Notes: generated by a model from the sequence alone, not told the origin. DNA of 36,897 bases from Ectocarpus siliculosus (GCA_000310025.1 FN648789.1:2830-39726), one strand, 5' to 3'. Positions 1 to 11,524 are shown, counted from the stretch's first letter. Numbers and translations: made by a program.

Positions 1-1745
1 AAGGCCGGGGTCACCGCGGTAGCGGCGGGAGCGGCGGCATCGGCAGCAGCTCCGGCGGCGACAGCGGCGACCTCCGACGGCCGTTTTTTTTCCGCGGCGG
101 CGGCGGAGGGAACGGCCGGGGTCACCGCGGTGGCGGCAGGAGCGGCGGCACCGGCAGCGGCTTCGGCAGCTCCGGCGGCGACGTCGGTGACCTTCGACGG
201 CTGTATTTTGTCGCGGTGGCTGCGGGGGGAACGGCCGGGGTCTCCGCAGTGGCGGCAGGAACGGCGGCAGCGATAGCAGGTCCGGCGGCCACAGCGGCGA
301 CCTCTGGTAAGCGTGTCCCCGCGGCGGTGGCGAGGGGGAACGGCCGGGGTCCCTGCGGTGGCGGCTGGAGCGGCGGCATCGGCAGAAGCTTCCAGCGGCG
401 ACGGCGGCGTCCTCCCGCGGCTGTTGTTTTCCCGCGGCGGCGGCGGGGGGAACGGCCGGGGTCATGACGGTTGGTGCAGGAGCGGCGTCATCGGCAGCGT
501 CTTCGGCGGCGACGGCGGCGACGTCGGTTACCTCCGACGGCGGCGATTTCTCCCCGGTGGCGGCGGGGGGAACGGCCGGGGTCTCCGCCGTGGCGGCAGG
601 AGCGGCGGCATCGGCAGCCGCTCCGTCGGCGACAGCGGCGACCTCTGGTACTCGTGTTGTCCCGGCGGCGGCGGCGGGCGGGAAGACACGGTCCCTGCGG
701 TGGCGGCTGGAGCGGCGGCATCGGCAGAAGCTCCAGCGGCGACGGCGGCGACCTCCGGCGGCCGTTTTGTCCCAGTGGCGGCGGCGGGGAGGAAGACCGG
801 GGTCACCGCCGTGGCGGCAGGAGCGGCGGCATCGGCAGCAGCTCCGACGACGACGGCGGCGACCTCCGGCGGCAGTGTTTTCCCCGCGGCGGCCGCGGGC
901 GGGAAGACGCGGTCCCTGCGGTGGCGGCTGGAGCGGCGGCATCGGCAGAAGCTCCAGCGGCGACGGCGGCGACCTCCGGCGGCCGTTTTGTCCCAGTGGC
1001 GGCGGCGGGGAGGAAGACCGGGGTTCCCGAGGTGGCGGCAGAAGCGACGGCATCGGCAGTAGCTCCGGCGGTGACGGCGGCGACCTTCGGCGGCAGTGTT
1101 TTTCCCGCGGCGGCGGTGGGGGGAAAGGCCAGGGTCACCGCCGTGGCGGCAGGAGCGGCGGCATCGGCAGCAGCTCCGACGACGACGGCGGCGACCTCCG
1201 GCGGCAGTGTTTTCCCCGCGGCGGCCGCGGGCGGGAAGACGCGGTCCCTGCGGTGGCGGCTGGAGCGGCGGCATCGGCAGAAGCTCCAGCGGCGACGGCG
1301 GCGACCTCCGGCGGCCGTTTTGTCCCAGTGGCGGCGGCGGGGAGGAAGACCGGGGTTCCCGAGGTGGCGGCAGAAGCGACGGCATCGGCAGTAGCTCCGG
1401 CGGTGACGGCGGCGACCTCCGGCGGCAGTGTTTTTCCCGCGGCGGCGGTGGGGGGAAAGGCCGGGGTCCCCGCAGTGGCGGCAGGAGCGGCGGCATCGGC
1501 AGAAGCTCCAGCGGCGACGGCGGCGACCTCCGGCGGCCGTTTTGTCCCAGTGGCGGCCGTGGGGAGGAAGACCGGGGTTCCCGAGGTGGCGGCAGAAGCG
1601 ACGGCATCGGCAGTAGCTCCGGCGGTGACGGCGGCGACCTTCGGCGGCAGTGTTTTTCCCGCGGCGGCGGTGGGGGGAAAGGCCGGGGTCCCCGCGGTGG
1701 CGGCAGGAGCGGCGGCATCGGCATCGGCTTCGGCGGCGGCGCCGC
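1..1745 (+). repeat. GC-rich minisatellite, about 16 units of ~111 bp
   Basis: Roughly sixteen tandem units, each recognisable by a GGCCGGGGTC(A/T)CC-like start followed by GGCGGCAGGAGCGGCGGCATCG; successive unit starts lie 109-120 bp apart, most 110-112. As 111 is a multiple of three, each unit equals 37 codons, so long open frames exist in all three forward frames and in reverse frames. Forward translations are Ala/Val/Pro-rich in one frame and Gly/Arg/Ser-rich in others. From about 900 onward the units alternate between a few types, giving a ~222-bp higher-order period. The array runs to the left window edge, so its true length is unknown. It abuts decayed copia pol and sits where the integrase-RT linker would be. 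Confidence 0.9.
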
Positions 1746-1769
1746 TGGCGCCCGACGGAGCGTGGACAG

Positions 1770-3537
1770 AGATGGTGCATGAGATTGGTACCGACGTGCG
1801 TTTGCAGGGGGCAGCGGGGGTTTGTAGCGACGCCCGCCGTGACGAGGTCGTGGGCGAAGCGAGATGGGCGGGTGCCGGGCGTGTTTGTGCATCTTGCCAT
1901 GGAGGACGAGATCAAACGGTCCATTGCCGAGCTTCCTTCGACGGGCGTTGCTGAGGCAGGCTTGCCCACCGGGCCGGCGTGCGACATAGAGACGCTTGAG
2001 ACATACGCGGCGGCGCACGCGGGGCCACACCACCACATCTGGACCCACGCCGAACACAAGGAGTTCTGCGGGTTGAACGCAGTGGGCACCTTCGAGGAGG
2101 TCGGGGCGGAATAGCAACGAGCAACGAACGTCATCTCCTCCAAGTGGGTGTATTCATGGAAGGTAGACGAGTTTGGGCAGCCTGGGCGTCCTAAAGCTAG
2201 GTTGGTGGCCCGTGGGTTTGCGCAGCGTGAGGGTGTTGACTTCTTTGAGACTTTCTCCCCTTGCCCTTCCATCACGAGCATTCGTTTGGTAGCCGCTATG
2301 GCCTGTGTGCTGGGTTGGGATATGTGCCATTTCGATGCCGAGCAAGCCTTTGTCCAATCGGAACTGGATGAGGTTGTGTACATTCGTCGACCCCCTGGGT
2401 GCGACGCGCTTTCCAGTAAGTAAGGTCGTTCGGTTGAGACGGAGTCTTTACGGTCTGAAGCAGGCGTCCCGCACATGGCATAACCACTTGATGCGTCACA
2501 TGAAGCATCTTGGTTTCGAGTCTTGTGCTGCCGATGCGTGTGTGATGCGTCTGATCGAGAGCGGTGTAGTCACCATGGTGGTTGCGATCCACGTAGACGA
2601 CATATTTTCTATCGGCGCAAGAGCAGGTGCGACCAGTTTGGTGTAGATCCCAACCGGTATGTGCCCATCTCCAACCTTGGGGAACTGCGCTGGTATGCGG
2701 GTTGCAGGTTATCTCGTGACACGGCATTCGGAACGGTGACTATTTCGCAGCAGGCTGTAGCGGAGAAGATCGTAGCCAAGTTCGGTGTGACGACGAACAA
2801 AGAGACACCCATGGTCGTTGGTTTGAAGCTTGAGCAGTATGACGCCGACGAGCCCGATGTTGACGCGCCTTTCCGGTCGCTGGTGGAACACTTGATGTGG
2901 CTGGCGAATCAGACCCGCCCGGATATTCTCAACGCGGTACGTGCCGTTGCGAGGTGTTCGCACGCGCCGAAGCGATTGCACTGGCAAGCGGCTTTGCGTC
3001 TTGATGTATGTTAGATCCACGAGCGGGTACGGTATTACTTTTCAGAGGGGTATGGTAGGAGGAGACCACATGGAACTGTTTGTCGATGCGGACTTCATCA
3101 GCAAGGCAACCGGCCGGCGGTATGTTTCTGGGGCACTAGTGATGTTCGCTGGTGCGTGTGTGATGTATCTGTGTAGGACGCAGAAGAGCGTCACCCTGTC
3201 TTCGACGGAAGCGGAGTACGTGGCGATGTCTGAGGGGCTGAAGGAGGCTATTTTTCTTCGGTATCTCTGGAGTTTTATCTTTCTGGAGCGTGATGTGGGG
3301 TGCACTCCAGTGTGGGAGGACAATGTAGGCGCTTTTCACTTGGCAAGTAACCCGGCTACGACCCCTAACTCCAAGCACATCGACGTTCGCCACCATTTCA
3401 TCCGTGAGCGTGTAGCGCGGGGCGAGTCCAAGGTAGTCCACGTACGTTCGGACCTACAACACGCGGATTTCCTGACAAAACCGCTCCCCAAGGAGGCTTT
3501 TTGCGCGCATCGCGACTTTGTGATGAATATTCGTTGA
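1770..3537 (+). pseudogene. Ty1/copia-type pol remnant: RT and RNase H, frameshifted
   Basis: This is the C-terminal half of a copia-family polyprotein, which would reverse-transcribe the element RNA in virus-like particles. The translation shows the pre-RT segment ending GTFEEV, SKWVYSWKVDEFGQPGRPKA, ARLVARGFAQ, the first catalytic Asp in HFDAEQAF, SLYGLKQASRTW, the HVDDI active site (about 2590-2604), RNase H with DADF and SSTEAEYVAMSEG, and a C-terminal KHIDVRHHFIRE. It is broken: an in-frame TAG at 2112-2114, a frameshift near 2412-2420 caused by an apparent 4-base TAAG duplication, a one-base loss near 2627, and another shift near 2990-3000. Gag, protease and integrase are missing to the left, beyond the minisatellite or the window edge. 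It cannot make a functional enzyme. Family assignment is firm; the exact left boundary is not. Confidence 0.93.
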
Positions 3538-3685
3538 TTTTGTTCTTTGTGTTTTCAGCGCGGCGCCTTTTCCTACATGATGTCTTATATTTGTAAATTT
3601 AAACTGGCCTTTGATTTGCTGTTGTTATGTTTCTGCTCTCTGGTACGTACGATGGATGAGTGAGGTAGTTCTGCACGAGAATCAT

Positions 3686-3694
3686 GGGGGGGGG
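3686..3694 (+). other. Candidate polypurine tract before a 3' LTR
   Basis: Nine consecutive G follow ATCAT about 150 bases after the RNase H stop at 3537. In LTR retrotransposons a purine run primes plus-strand DNA synthesis and directly abuts the 3' LTR, so the LTR would begin near 3695 (TATTGGTATTGTTCC, perhaps a mutated TGTTGG start). The matching 5' LTR is outside the window, so the LTR end cannot be fixed; TGTTGCA at about 4405-4411 is one weak candidate. Confidence 0.4.
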
Positions 3695-6288
3695 TATTGG
3701 TATTGTTCCATGATAGATACTAGTCGCAGCTATTTTATTTGTTTTGGACTTGGTTTCATTTTCGGGATGGATGTTACAGCAGGGGGGCTGTGTGACTGGT
3801 ATATTTGTCAAGGCATTGGGTATTGGAGGAAGGACTTGGCATGTTCTCGTAAGTCATGGTTGAAGCCTTTGTGCTTCCGAAGGTTATTTGAGCTGGTCAA
3901 TGAGTTCAAACAAACATGAATGTTTATTCTGAGGAATATGTTCTGAGTAAGTCAGGACGTTGGACACGTTTTCCCGGAGTTACCCGTCCCCTTTCTGACG
4001 TGATTCTGATGTGATGTGTATCTTTGCTGGGTATTCTTCCAAGGGTGACTGTTTTGTTTTGACTGCTTGAGAATTTGATAGAGCATTTTTATTGACAGAC
4101 CTTGTAGGGGATAGTAATTAATGTGATATCACAAGAATTCGAAAGCTTTGTACGACATTGTTATGTTGACAGAGTTGTTTGACGTGGAATGATGGATGAT
4201 TTATCTGCCGTTTTACCTGGCAGTTCGTGAGGTAGGTGTCGTAGATCGTATCTCGTACCGAGCAGGGGGGCTGTTTGAGGTGCTCAGCAGGATACTGATC
4301 TACGGGGCCTCCGGGGGTTGCGTGGATGATGTTTGTGTATGATGGACATGATACGTGCGGGGCCCCTCGTGCCTCCGCCGTGCATGCCACTCTCTAACCA
4401 ACAGTGTTGCACGAATGAAAAACAAAAAAATGGCGGCGGAACAAAAAATATCGGTTTACACAGAAGAGCAGCGCGACCGGCGTACATCCTCCCAAGTAGA
4501 TAGACTATTCCAATAGCTATCTAGAGAACCAAGGTTTGCCGAATTCCGTACACTGTAGGCTTCAAACTTACTTGTCGGCGCAACCCGCAGCCCCTCCCCT
4601 AAAAAAATGTGAGACTCGTATCTACGCGGCGCAACCACGCTGCTGTGCACCCGCCAAAGAGACCAAGCACGAGAACGCGCCCACCACAGCATCAATCGCC
4701 ACTAAAATTTGAGGGACGGTGGACTGAGTGCCAGAAAGTATATTGCACAAGAGTTGAACTTCATTAGTGCCGAGGATAGAGAGGTAGACACGGATGAAGT
4801 TCAAATTTTGCGTTCGCATACAGGCCCCATGTTTATCTTCTGCCACGCTGCCGGCAACACCGAGCATTGTTACTGTTAGCTGCTGATCTTGTGGTTGTAC
4901 AGCATTTGGAGTTGTCCTGCAAGATGAACTACAGACGGAGTAAATCTTGAATAATGGCGTTGGCTAGATTTGAACTGAAATTGCTGTTGGGGTGCCCCCG
5001 TCTTCTCCTGCTGTGTTGCACCGCACACACTTTGTGCCTGTTGACTCGGGACCCTCACCCAGCAGCATAACTCTCCTCAATCCCGAAGAAAAAAGTATGA
5101 GAAGGACGGAGTAGCAAGAGTAACACGGCAGATACACTAACAGTGAGTATGGTCACTAAAAACGTTGTGCTATCTGATGTCGCACGCAGGAAACGGGCGG
5201 CCCACCTACACTCAGACTCGCACTCAAGTATGGAATACGCACGCAGCACTACGCACTTAGTATTGGGTGTGTCGAAAAAGCGAGGAAATATTTGTTACAC
5301 ACGAACACTGCACGCAACTCCGGGCCCCCCGAGTTGCCCATCCGACCCATCAAACACCGAGGGCTGCTCTTCTTGCCGCACAAGTTGAATTGCTCAGATA
5401 GAGGTCAAGCTGGAGCAAGTAAGTACTTGGGAGCGAGCGTGAGCTCGGACATAATTCGACCCTCTCTGCAACAATAACACGAGTAAACACGAGAGCGGGC
5501 AGCAGCTGCCGCCGGTGTTGATCGCCCACTTGGCTCAGGAAAGCATTGAGTTCACAACAAGCAATAAGCCCCCTCGAGGCGTGAACACCCACTTATTACA
5601 TGGCACCACCAAGCAAGATGATACAAAGAAAGTTCGTCACAAAACATCATGCCCGAACGATACAACAAATAACTAATTCACAGTCAGTATAAACGGCACA
5701 GGCTCTACGCGCCCTCGTCCCCATAGGTTTCAGGCACTTTGCCGATAAAACACGAAGAAGAAAATACTATTCCAATAAGCCACGGACGCCCAGCCTGGCT
5801 GAAACTACAGAAGCGTCTCTCGCCCGTCTCCCTGCGCACCTACAGTACGAAAAGTGGTCGCGAAAATGCGTATTCTAGCCGGCTGTTCTACGACTTCTGC
5901 TCCTGTGTCTGATAATCTGCCACCCCTGGTCGTCCTCTTTGCCCGATGCATCCAACGGAGGGCAAGTGGAGCACGGACCTGTTGAACCACCAAGAACGAC
6001 GCGCAAAATGTGACATTGAAACATGGGTCAGATAAATCAGACCACACGCACGAGAAAGGCAGCGCCGGTGTTAGATCTTTTGTTGCGATGTGGAGATCTG
6101 ACGTGCAAGAAGAATGCTCGTCACGACATCCTCAACCCCAAAAGCCAAGGCCCTTCAAAGATTGCAACATGGACCTGCCTGAAGAAGTAAACAAATCTCA
6201 GTTCCAGGCGTCGTGAACGACATCCGCAACACCATCATCTTTCTCTCCGTCACTCTTCACCGGGTTGACGCCCTTCTCGCTCGACCCG
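3695..6288. other. No supportable gene; presumed copia 3' LTR then unique sequence
   Basis: The first several hundred bases are probably the 3' LTR of the copia remnant. The phrase GCAGGGGGGCTGT occurs twice (about 3779 and 4261). Beyond about 4400 I see only short open stretches on both strands without recognisable motifs, consistent splice chains or codon signal. A stretch near 4796-4850 (TTCAAATTTTGCG...CATGTTTATCTTCTGCC) is loosely echoed at 8615-8655, perhaps decayed dispersed repeats. Confidence 0.4.
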
Positions 6289-7250
6289 TCAGATTCCCCA
6301 CTGCTGGAGCCAGATTCGCCCGAATCCCACTTCATAAAAAAAGTCCTCGAGTACACCGACCGAACCGTCGCCGTTCTCGTCCGACTCGGGGTCCTCCAGC
6401 TCTGCGTTATTCGATTCCGCTGCGTCGCCGGAGGAAATGCCGCTGCTCGCAGGTGACTCGGGGGTCCCTGCCTGCACGTCGTTCTGTTCCACTCCGTGCG
6501 ATTCCTCCTGCTTCCTCAAGGCGAGAAAGAGTGCGAAGGCATTGGCAACACGCGAGGATGGCTGTGGTTGAATCTCGACGAGTGGTTGGGGTCGGGCGGT
6601 ATCCTCAATCGGCCCAGTTTGAGGAGCGCCCACCGTAGGCCGGGACGCAGACTCCCCCCTATTCGCACGGATGCCGACGGTAGCCGACGTAGGGTGCAAC
6701 GACTTCTACAGCCGCAATCGAGCGAGCACTTGCTGTCCTTGCACCTGCACCTGTTGCATAGGGCCGTCTCCGGATTGCAACCGCACGCCAGCGTGGCTGT
6801 CTTTCTGTCAGGGCCGATGTAAGAATACTCGGACAGCCGAAGCACGCGATTCTCGGCTGTAAGTTTGTCCGACTCGCTCCCCTTTCCTCGTGGGTCGACG
6901 CCCCATCCTTTGTCGGCCACCTCTGTCGCCGGCATAATCTTCTTCAGGCCATTCTAGCAGTACGGGAAGATGGCGTTACCCCGTTCTCCCTGCTTGCGCA
7001 AGGAAAAACAAGACGGACACTTGGTTGTCGTCTTGTTTTTAGGGAGTTGGAGGATGGCGAAGTGGATCAAGCTCACGTAGTCCTCAACGTCACCGTCAAC
7101 GCTTTCGAGCAGCTGCGCTGGAGCTGAATGAGCACTGCCAAACGCCGCTTCATCCTTGTAGCAATACATGGTCGCCAAACATTTGGCGCATCTGTCGATA
7201 TCAACGGCCCACGTGCCGTCCTGCGCCTCGAAAAAACAACGGCTTATCAA
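6289..7250 (-). pseudogene. Broken gene for a Cys-rich (CXC-like) protein
   Basis: Read on the minus strand, this looks like one former reading frame. The segment from 7250 to 6954 carries RCAKC and KCPSC metal-binding-type CxxC pairs and ends at an in-frame TAG (6954-6956). The same frame continues directly with NGLKKIMPATEVADKGW and then a dense Cys cluster at about 6700-6790 (ACGCNPETALCNRCRCKD, then KCSLDCGCRSRC). Soon after this cluster the likely coding frame shifts by one base into an acidic Ser/Glu-rich tail that includes DEDPESDENGDG-like sequence near 6350-6400. The spacing recalls CXC/tesmin-type or transposon-associated Cys-rich domains, but I cannot name the family. A plausible intron acceptor (TTTTTTCGAG) lies at the 5' end near 7232, so more exons may exist upstream. 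It is either a dead gene or a decayed mobile-element ORF. Confidence 0.5.
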
Positions 7251-8733
7251 ACAAACCCTCTATCCGTACGCTCTAAAGGACGAGTATCCACACCTCGCCG
7301 AACGGCAGCCCGGAAATTGTCGGGAGGTAGTCACAGCGCTACATTGCGGGGGCATTTGCTACACTCGGTGCCAGGGTTGTGTGTAACAATCCGCATTCCA
7401 TACTCCCGCGCCTTTTGTCGCTTCTTGCCTATTGGTTGGCTACAGATAACACCGCGGGGGTAGAAAGTCTACTACTCGCATTCCGCTTGCTTGCCTGATA
7501 ACCGGCTTGTGTTGAGTTCCCGTCCTGACTCCTACGCCGTTCATCTTCGGCATTTGCGCGATCTATACGGGCCGTTGCCTCCCTTCTGGCCTCGCCCTGC
7601 TGCTTGTAATAATCCTCCTCCGCGAGGTTGCTCTCACGATTAGGTAGGCCACCCGTTACCCTAACAGAGAGCCTCCTCCTGTGTTTCCTTCCTGACCGGG
7701 TCTTTCCTCCTGTCCGTCGGGCGCGTGCACCGGAACCTCTCACGTCGCGCTTTCGCGGCGATGGGGGTGCGCACCTCGATGGTTAGGTTGCCCTCTCTCC
7801 TGCTCCCGCCCCGTGGACATCCACTTGTTATGTCTCCCCCTGTCTGTGTGGTCGACCACTGGAGTCCGCGGGGTAAGCGTGCCTTCCGCAAGCTGGTGAA
7901 GGTCCCATGATGGCTGCATACCTCCGCTTCCGGGTGTAACAGAGCTCCCAGGCTGGTTCCGAGGTCTGACCTGTGGGGCTGTAAATCTCACAAGCCCGGC
8001 TGCCCCGCCTACCTCTCCGACGGGTCATCTAACAACAAGTCGACCTATGCCGGGTTATCCCACGCATTATTAAACACCTTACCAGAGTAGATATATAACA
8101 AAAATCACAAAATGTCACGTGACACGTAGAGCTTACTACGCAAGCGAACACCTAGTATGCTTCATAGTCTAGGTCTGGGCGCTTCGTTATCTCTTGACAG
8201 CCGTGCAGAAGATCTGATCCTCTGTACGGGCATGCTTGTGTGCCTGAGAGCGTGACGACTAAAACCTGTCGAACTACGTACTGTAGTATTAGTCTAGACC
8301 TGACTTGCAACACTGCGGTGTTTCAATCTGCAGCAGGCCTGGAGTGTACGTAGCCGAGCGCCCCGCGTCATGTTGGGCTAGTGTAGTATATGGCAAAGCA
8401 CTGAGATTAATTTGAATTTGAAGACAGTCGTACTTGCCTTCTGGAAACCCAGATTATCTGAAAATCGTTGTGATAGTCTGACCCTGAGCTCGCGTGATTG
8501 TATCGGGCATTTCCATAGTATCTTGGGGTGGGGATGGTGTATCCAGTGGATATACATGCATACATGCGCAACATGCAAGAGCGTACGTTCGGACCCCCGG
8601 CGTGGGCTCTCCTGAAATTTGAATTTTGAACATACCATGTTTATCTCCTGCCTCACCGAATCGCCTCAAACCTTTTGCATTAGGTGGAAATGCAACCTAG
8701 GTACATGTCAGTAGCACAATTAGGCTGCAAGAC
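7251..8733. other. Intergenic or decayed coding sequence; possible minus-strand exon 7429-7743
   Basis: On the minus strand, 7743-7429 encodes a charged, helix-prone stretch (NLAEEDYYKQQGEARREA, then RANAEDERRRSQDG) that reads like coding sequence and lies in the right place to be an upstream exon of the Cys-rich pseudogene. I could not establish a phase-consistent splice to it. The rest, to 8733, shows no gene. Confidence 0.3.
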
Positions 8734-8818
8734 ACCAACCTCGCGCAGAGGTTGGTTCGCGTGTAAAGCTCCCTCCCTGATCTTGGAGCTTTTGCAGTGC
8801 GGTACGCTTTAGCTAAAG
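8734..8818. other. Cluster of three hairpin/palindrome elements
   Basis: Three inverted repeats lie within 85 bases. ACCAACCTC pairs with GAGGTTGGT (8734-8742 with 8748-8756, loop of 5). AAAGCTCC pairs with GGAGCTTT (8765-8772 with 8785-8792, loop of 12). CTTTAGCTAAAG is a perfect 12-base palindrome (8807-8818). A TATAAAA follows at about 8854. No known RNA family is recognisable. It could be a structured RNA, a mobile-element end or chance. Confidence 0.45.
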
Positions 8819-10186
8819 TCCAACTTTCTCACCCTACCAAGTGCACCTGGACATATAAAACATACCCTGCTGTGCCCTGGCATCGTGTTAACACAACTCT
8901 CTTCAAAACTGGACATTATAGCCCCTTGTTCGCCCTCTCGAGCCGGTGCTGGGTGTGGAGGTCTGCTGCGCCGCGAGCCGCCTGATCAGAGGGGTTTCCA
9001 CAGGGGGCCGCTTTCCCGTTGGAGGCTTTTTTTCTCACACTTACCTTTTTTGTTTCAGCCGTGCAGCACTGCCAAAGGTCTTGAGTCAACCTTCTTTCTC
9101 TTTCGGCCTCTGACGGGCTACCGCACCCAAACACTTTCAGATCGTCGTTAATGAATCTAGCGAACCTGGAGGTGCTTACGGCATCTCGTGGCCATGTTCA
9201 CGACTCATCTCCAGCCTGATGCTAAAGGAATCATCGAGGATACCCACACGGGCGAGATGCTCGGGATCCGCGATATCCTTCTTCAGGACCGTGATGATAG
9301 TCGCTAAACAGGTTCTGTAGCGAATAGTCCAAGGGAACCTCATCCTCTGAGTCGTCGATTCTCCAGCGCTAGTCTTCCACACGAAAGTTTGACAGCGAGT
9401 CCAGCGATGCCGCCACACACGGGGTCACCCGAACGCTTTTGTAAGCATTGCTTGCCACTTATTTTGTGACAGTCTTGACGCTACCGCCTTTGCCCTCGCT
9501 GGTGACCGACCGGCAGCCCTCCTTGAACAGGGCGGTGATGCCTCCACGGCGCCACCGCGTCCCCCCCGTCTCTCCACCACCCGGCCGCTGCACGAACGCG
9601 TACATGCCCGTCCCGACATCTTAACGATATTGTGATCAGACTGCGAGCCGGCACCGGGAGATGTGGGGCGTCCGGGTGAGGGGCGTAGCGGTATCACTCG
9701 ACCCGCAGTTTCGCGGGTTGCCAATGGGACTGCCGTATTCTGCATTCCTCAAGTCTACGCCTGTTTTCATTCCTTTTGTCTCGTCGTCTGCGTGCCTGTA
9801 TGATAACAAACGATACATCTGGTGGCGAGGTCATGGTGATTCTGAGGTACTCGACCTCAAATATGAGATACCGAAGTAAGAACTACGGACATTTGGTACA
9901 TGTGGGGAGCAGCCACTCGCGCGGCCCTTGATCCAGGGACGCTTCGATATCTGCTGCCGTTATAGATTCGGGAGTGAACGTGGAGGGTGACTTGTCGGCG
10001 CCCACCTCGCGTTTCACACGCTTCTGCGTTTGCGTCCTCTCTCGGCCCACGAAGAAAAGATTGCTATGCTGTCACCGTCTACGTCGGACGGCCACTACTG
10101 TTCCTTCCCTCTCTTCACATGCTCTGTAGCTTCCGTCCGATCTCAACTCGCTACACCGCTGCGCGCTTTCTTTTTGTTCTTATTGC
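8819..10186. other. No supportable gene
   Basis: On the minus strand one frame is open from 9745 to 9176 apart from a single TGA at 9425-9427. The lower part (around 9200-9320, with RVGILDDSFSIRLEM) resembles coding sequence, but no family is recognisable. It may be a relic exon. Nothing else in this stretch can be defended as a gene. Confidence 0.3.
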
Positions 10187-10444
10187 TGTTCGTGTGAGTG
10201 CGTATGCAGTTGGATCTATAGACGAGATGACTGCTTCAGGTGCCCTGCACATAGGTATGCGTTGGGTAGTACGACCAGAGAATGATTGTACGGAGCCCCC
10301 ACGCCAGCTGTTGTCAGCTGCCGTGCGCGTGGCACTCCCTGCTCTTTTCCCCCAACCGAGTGTAAGAGATGACAAGCATCTAAACATCAAGCACTACAGT
10401 CTCTACAAAGACAACAAGGGCATACCACTTAGGGTTGACGAATA
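10187..10444 (+). repeat. 5' long terminal repeat of outer LTR element (LTR-A)
   Basis: This 258-bp block is repeated at 16572-16829 in the same orientation with 14 mismatches (12 transitions, 2 transversions, no gaps), about 95% identity. It begins TGTTCGTGTGAGTGCG. The copy here ends in TA, where the downstream copy ends in CA, as LTRs do. The sequences flanking both copies are unrelated, so 258 bp is the full repeat. No matching target-site duplication is visible (ATTGC before it, ACTTC after the other copy), consistent with an old or rearranged insertion. Confidence 0.88.
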
Positions 10445-10465
10445 CTCTAGAGTTTCCTTCGAAGG
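10445..10465 (+). promoter_or_regulatory. Leader palindromes after LTR-A
   Basis: Immediately after the LTR come the 8-base palindrome CTCTAGAG (10445-10452), three bases, and the 10-base palindrome CCTTCGAAGG (10456-10465); the gag-like ATG follows at 10484. The same arrangement occurs after the 5' repeat of the inner element with compensating base changes. There is no TGG-type tRNA primer site at this position. A primer-binding role through an internal tRNA segment or an RNA dimerisation hairpin (stem CCU/AGG, loop UCGA) is possible. Confidence 0.55.
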
Positions 10466-10483
10466 AGCCCCTTTGTAGGGATT

Positions 10484-11365
10484 ATGCCTAGCGATACCCC
10501 AGCGAGCGAGGGCGGCGGAACCACGATCGACACGCGCGTGACGGAGCTGTTCACGACGCTGGAGGAGCAAAGCAAGGTGCTGTCTGCTGTCATGGAGAAG
10601 CTAGGGCAACTTCAGATGCCGCCTGCCAGGGCGGCGGGGGCAGAGGAGGGGGAGTCATGCGGCGCTGGCAACGCCGCAGGGCGCGGAGGAGCCGCGCCGG
10701 GCACACGGTTTGGGGTGCCACCCGGTGGAGTCGGGGGAGTAGGTCCCCCGGGCCACCCATTCGCTGCCCCCCCGCTGGGAAGCAATACGCAGGGAGTTTG
10801 GATGCAGGGGGTGATGGACAAGATGTCATCGCTGCTGCAGGCAATGCCAGCTTGCGGAAGCCGAGGGGGGCCAGGCGGTGCTGGAAGACGCGCCTCATGC
10901 TGCGGTGGGATTGTCGGAATCTCTCCGCCAGGCAGCTGCTTCTCAGAGCTGCACGCTGCGGCTGGCGTTAGAACTGATGACGCCGCTGGAAGAGAGAGGA
11001 ACAGTAGATCGGGCACGGAAGGTGAACCGGTGCGGGCGTTTGACGTCCTTGCAAATGGTGGGTTTGGTTGTTTCCAGACCATCGACTTTCTCTGTACGGT
11101 TGGTAGCTCGAGCAGAGACGCTGCTGGGGGTAGCTTGACGGCCCCGGGCACACGGGACGAGGTGTCAGGAGGTGGAACCTGGAGGGTAATCTCTCAGGGC
11201 CACAAATATGAGCCATCTGTTAGGACCGGCCCAATGACAAGGAAGCAGAGGGGCGTCGGCGTCGGCGGTGGAGTAGCGGGCGGCACAACACACGAACCTG
11301 TTGATCGCGGCAAAAGTAATCGCTCCGGGAGAACTGGAGGATTGCAGTCATGGCGATTCTGGTGA
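10484..11365 (+). pseudogene. Gag-like ORF of outer LTR element, internally frameshifted
   Basis: The start codon lies 18 bases after the leader palindrome, as expected for gag. Residues about 12-45 form a Leu-heptad stretch (RVTELFTTLEEQSKV, then LSAVMEKLGQL) typical of gag N-terminal coiled coils, followed by a Gly/Ala/Pro-rich linker. The frame stays open for 293 codons, but near 10875 the coding character moves to another frame, where LEDAPHAAVGLSESL and LRLALELMTPLEERG read as an amphipathic alpha-helical segment up to about 11030. So I infer a frameshift and a non-functional gene. No zinc knuckle, protease, integrase or RT is visible in the outer element, so it was non-autonomous or has lost pol. 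Assignment rests on position and composition, not on a recognised domain. Confidence 0.5.
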
Positions 11366-11524
11366 ACGTGGAAATGCCGCAGAGGAGTAAGGGCGAGACC
11401 GCGAAATCTGCTGTGTTTTTGAACGAGGCCCAAAAAAAGCGCGGCGTTACCGCGGGGCGCTTCTTTCTGGTTGAGTTCGTGAGTGATCGTGAATGATTTA
11501 ACTTGTGATGGATGATACCGAAAG

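Noticed and set aside
528-2476. Two minus-strand open frames of more than 500 codons over the minisatellite and copia region
   Set aside because: They are by-products of GC-rich units whose length is a multiple of three, and they run antisense through clear RT coding sequence.
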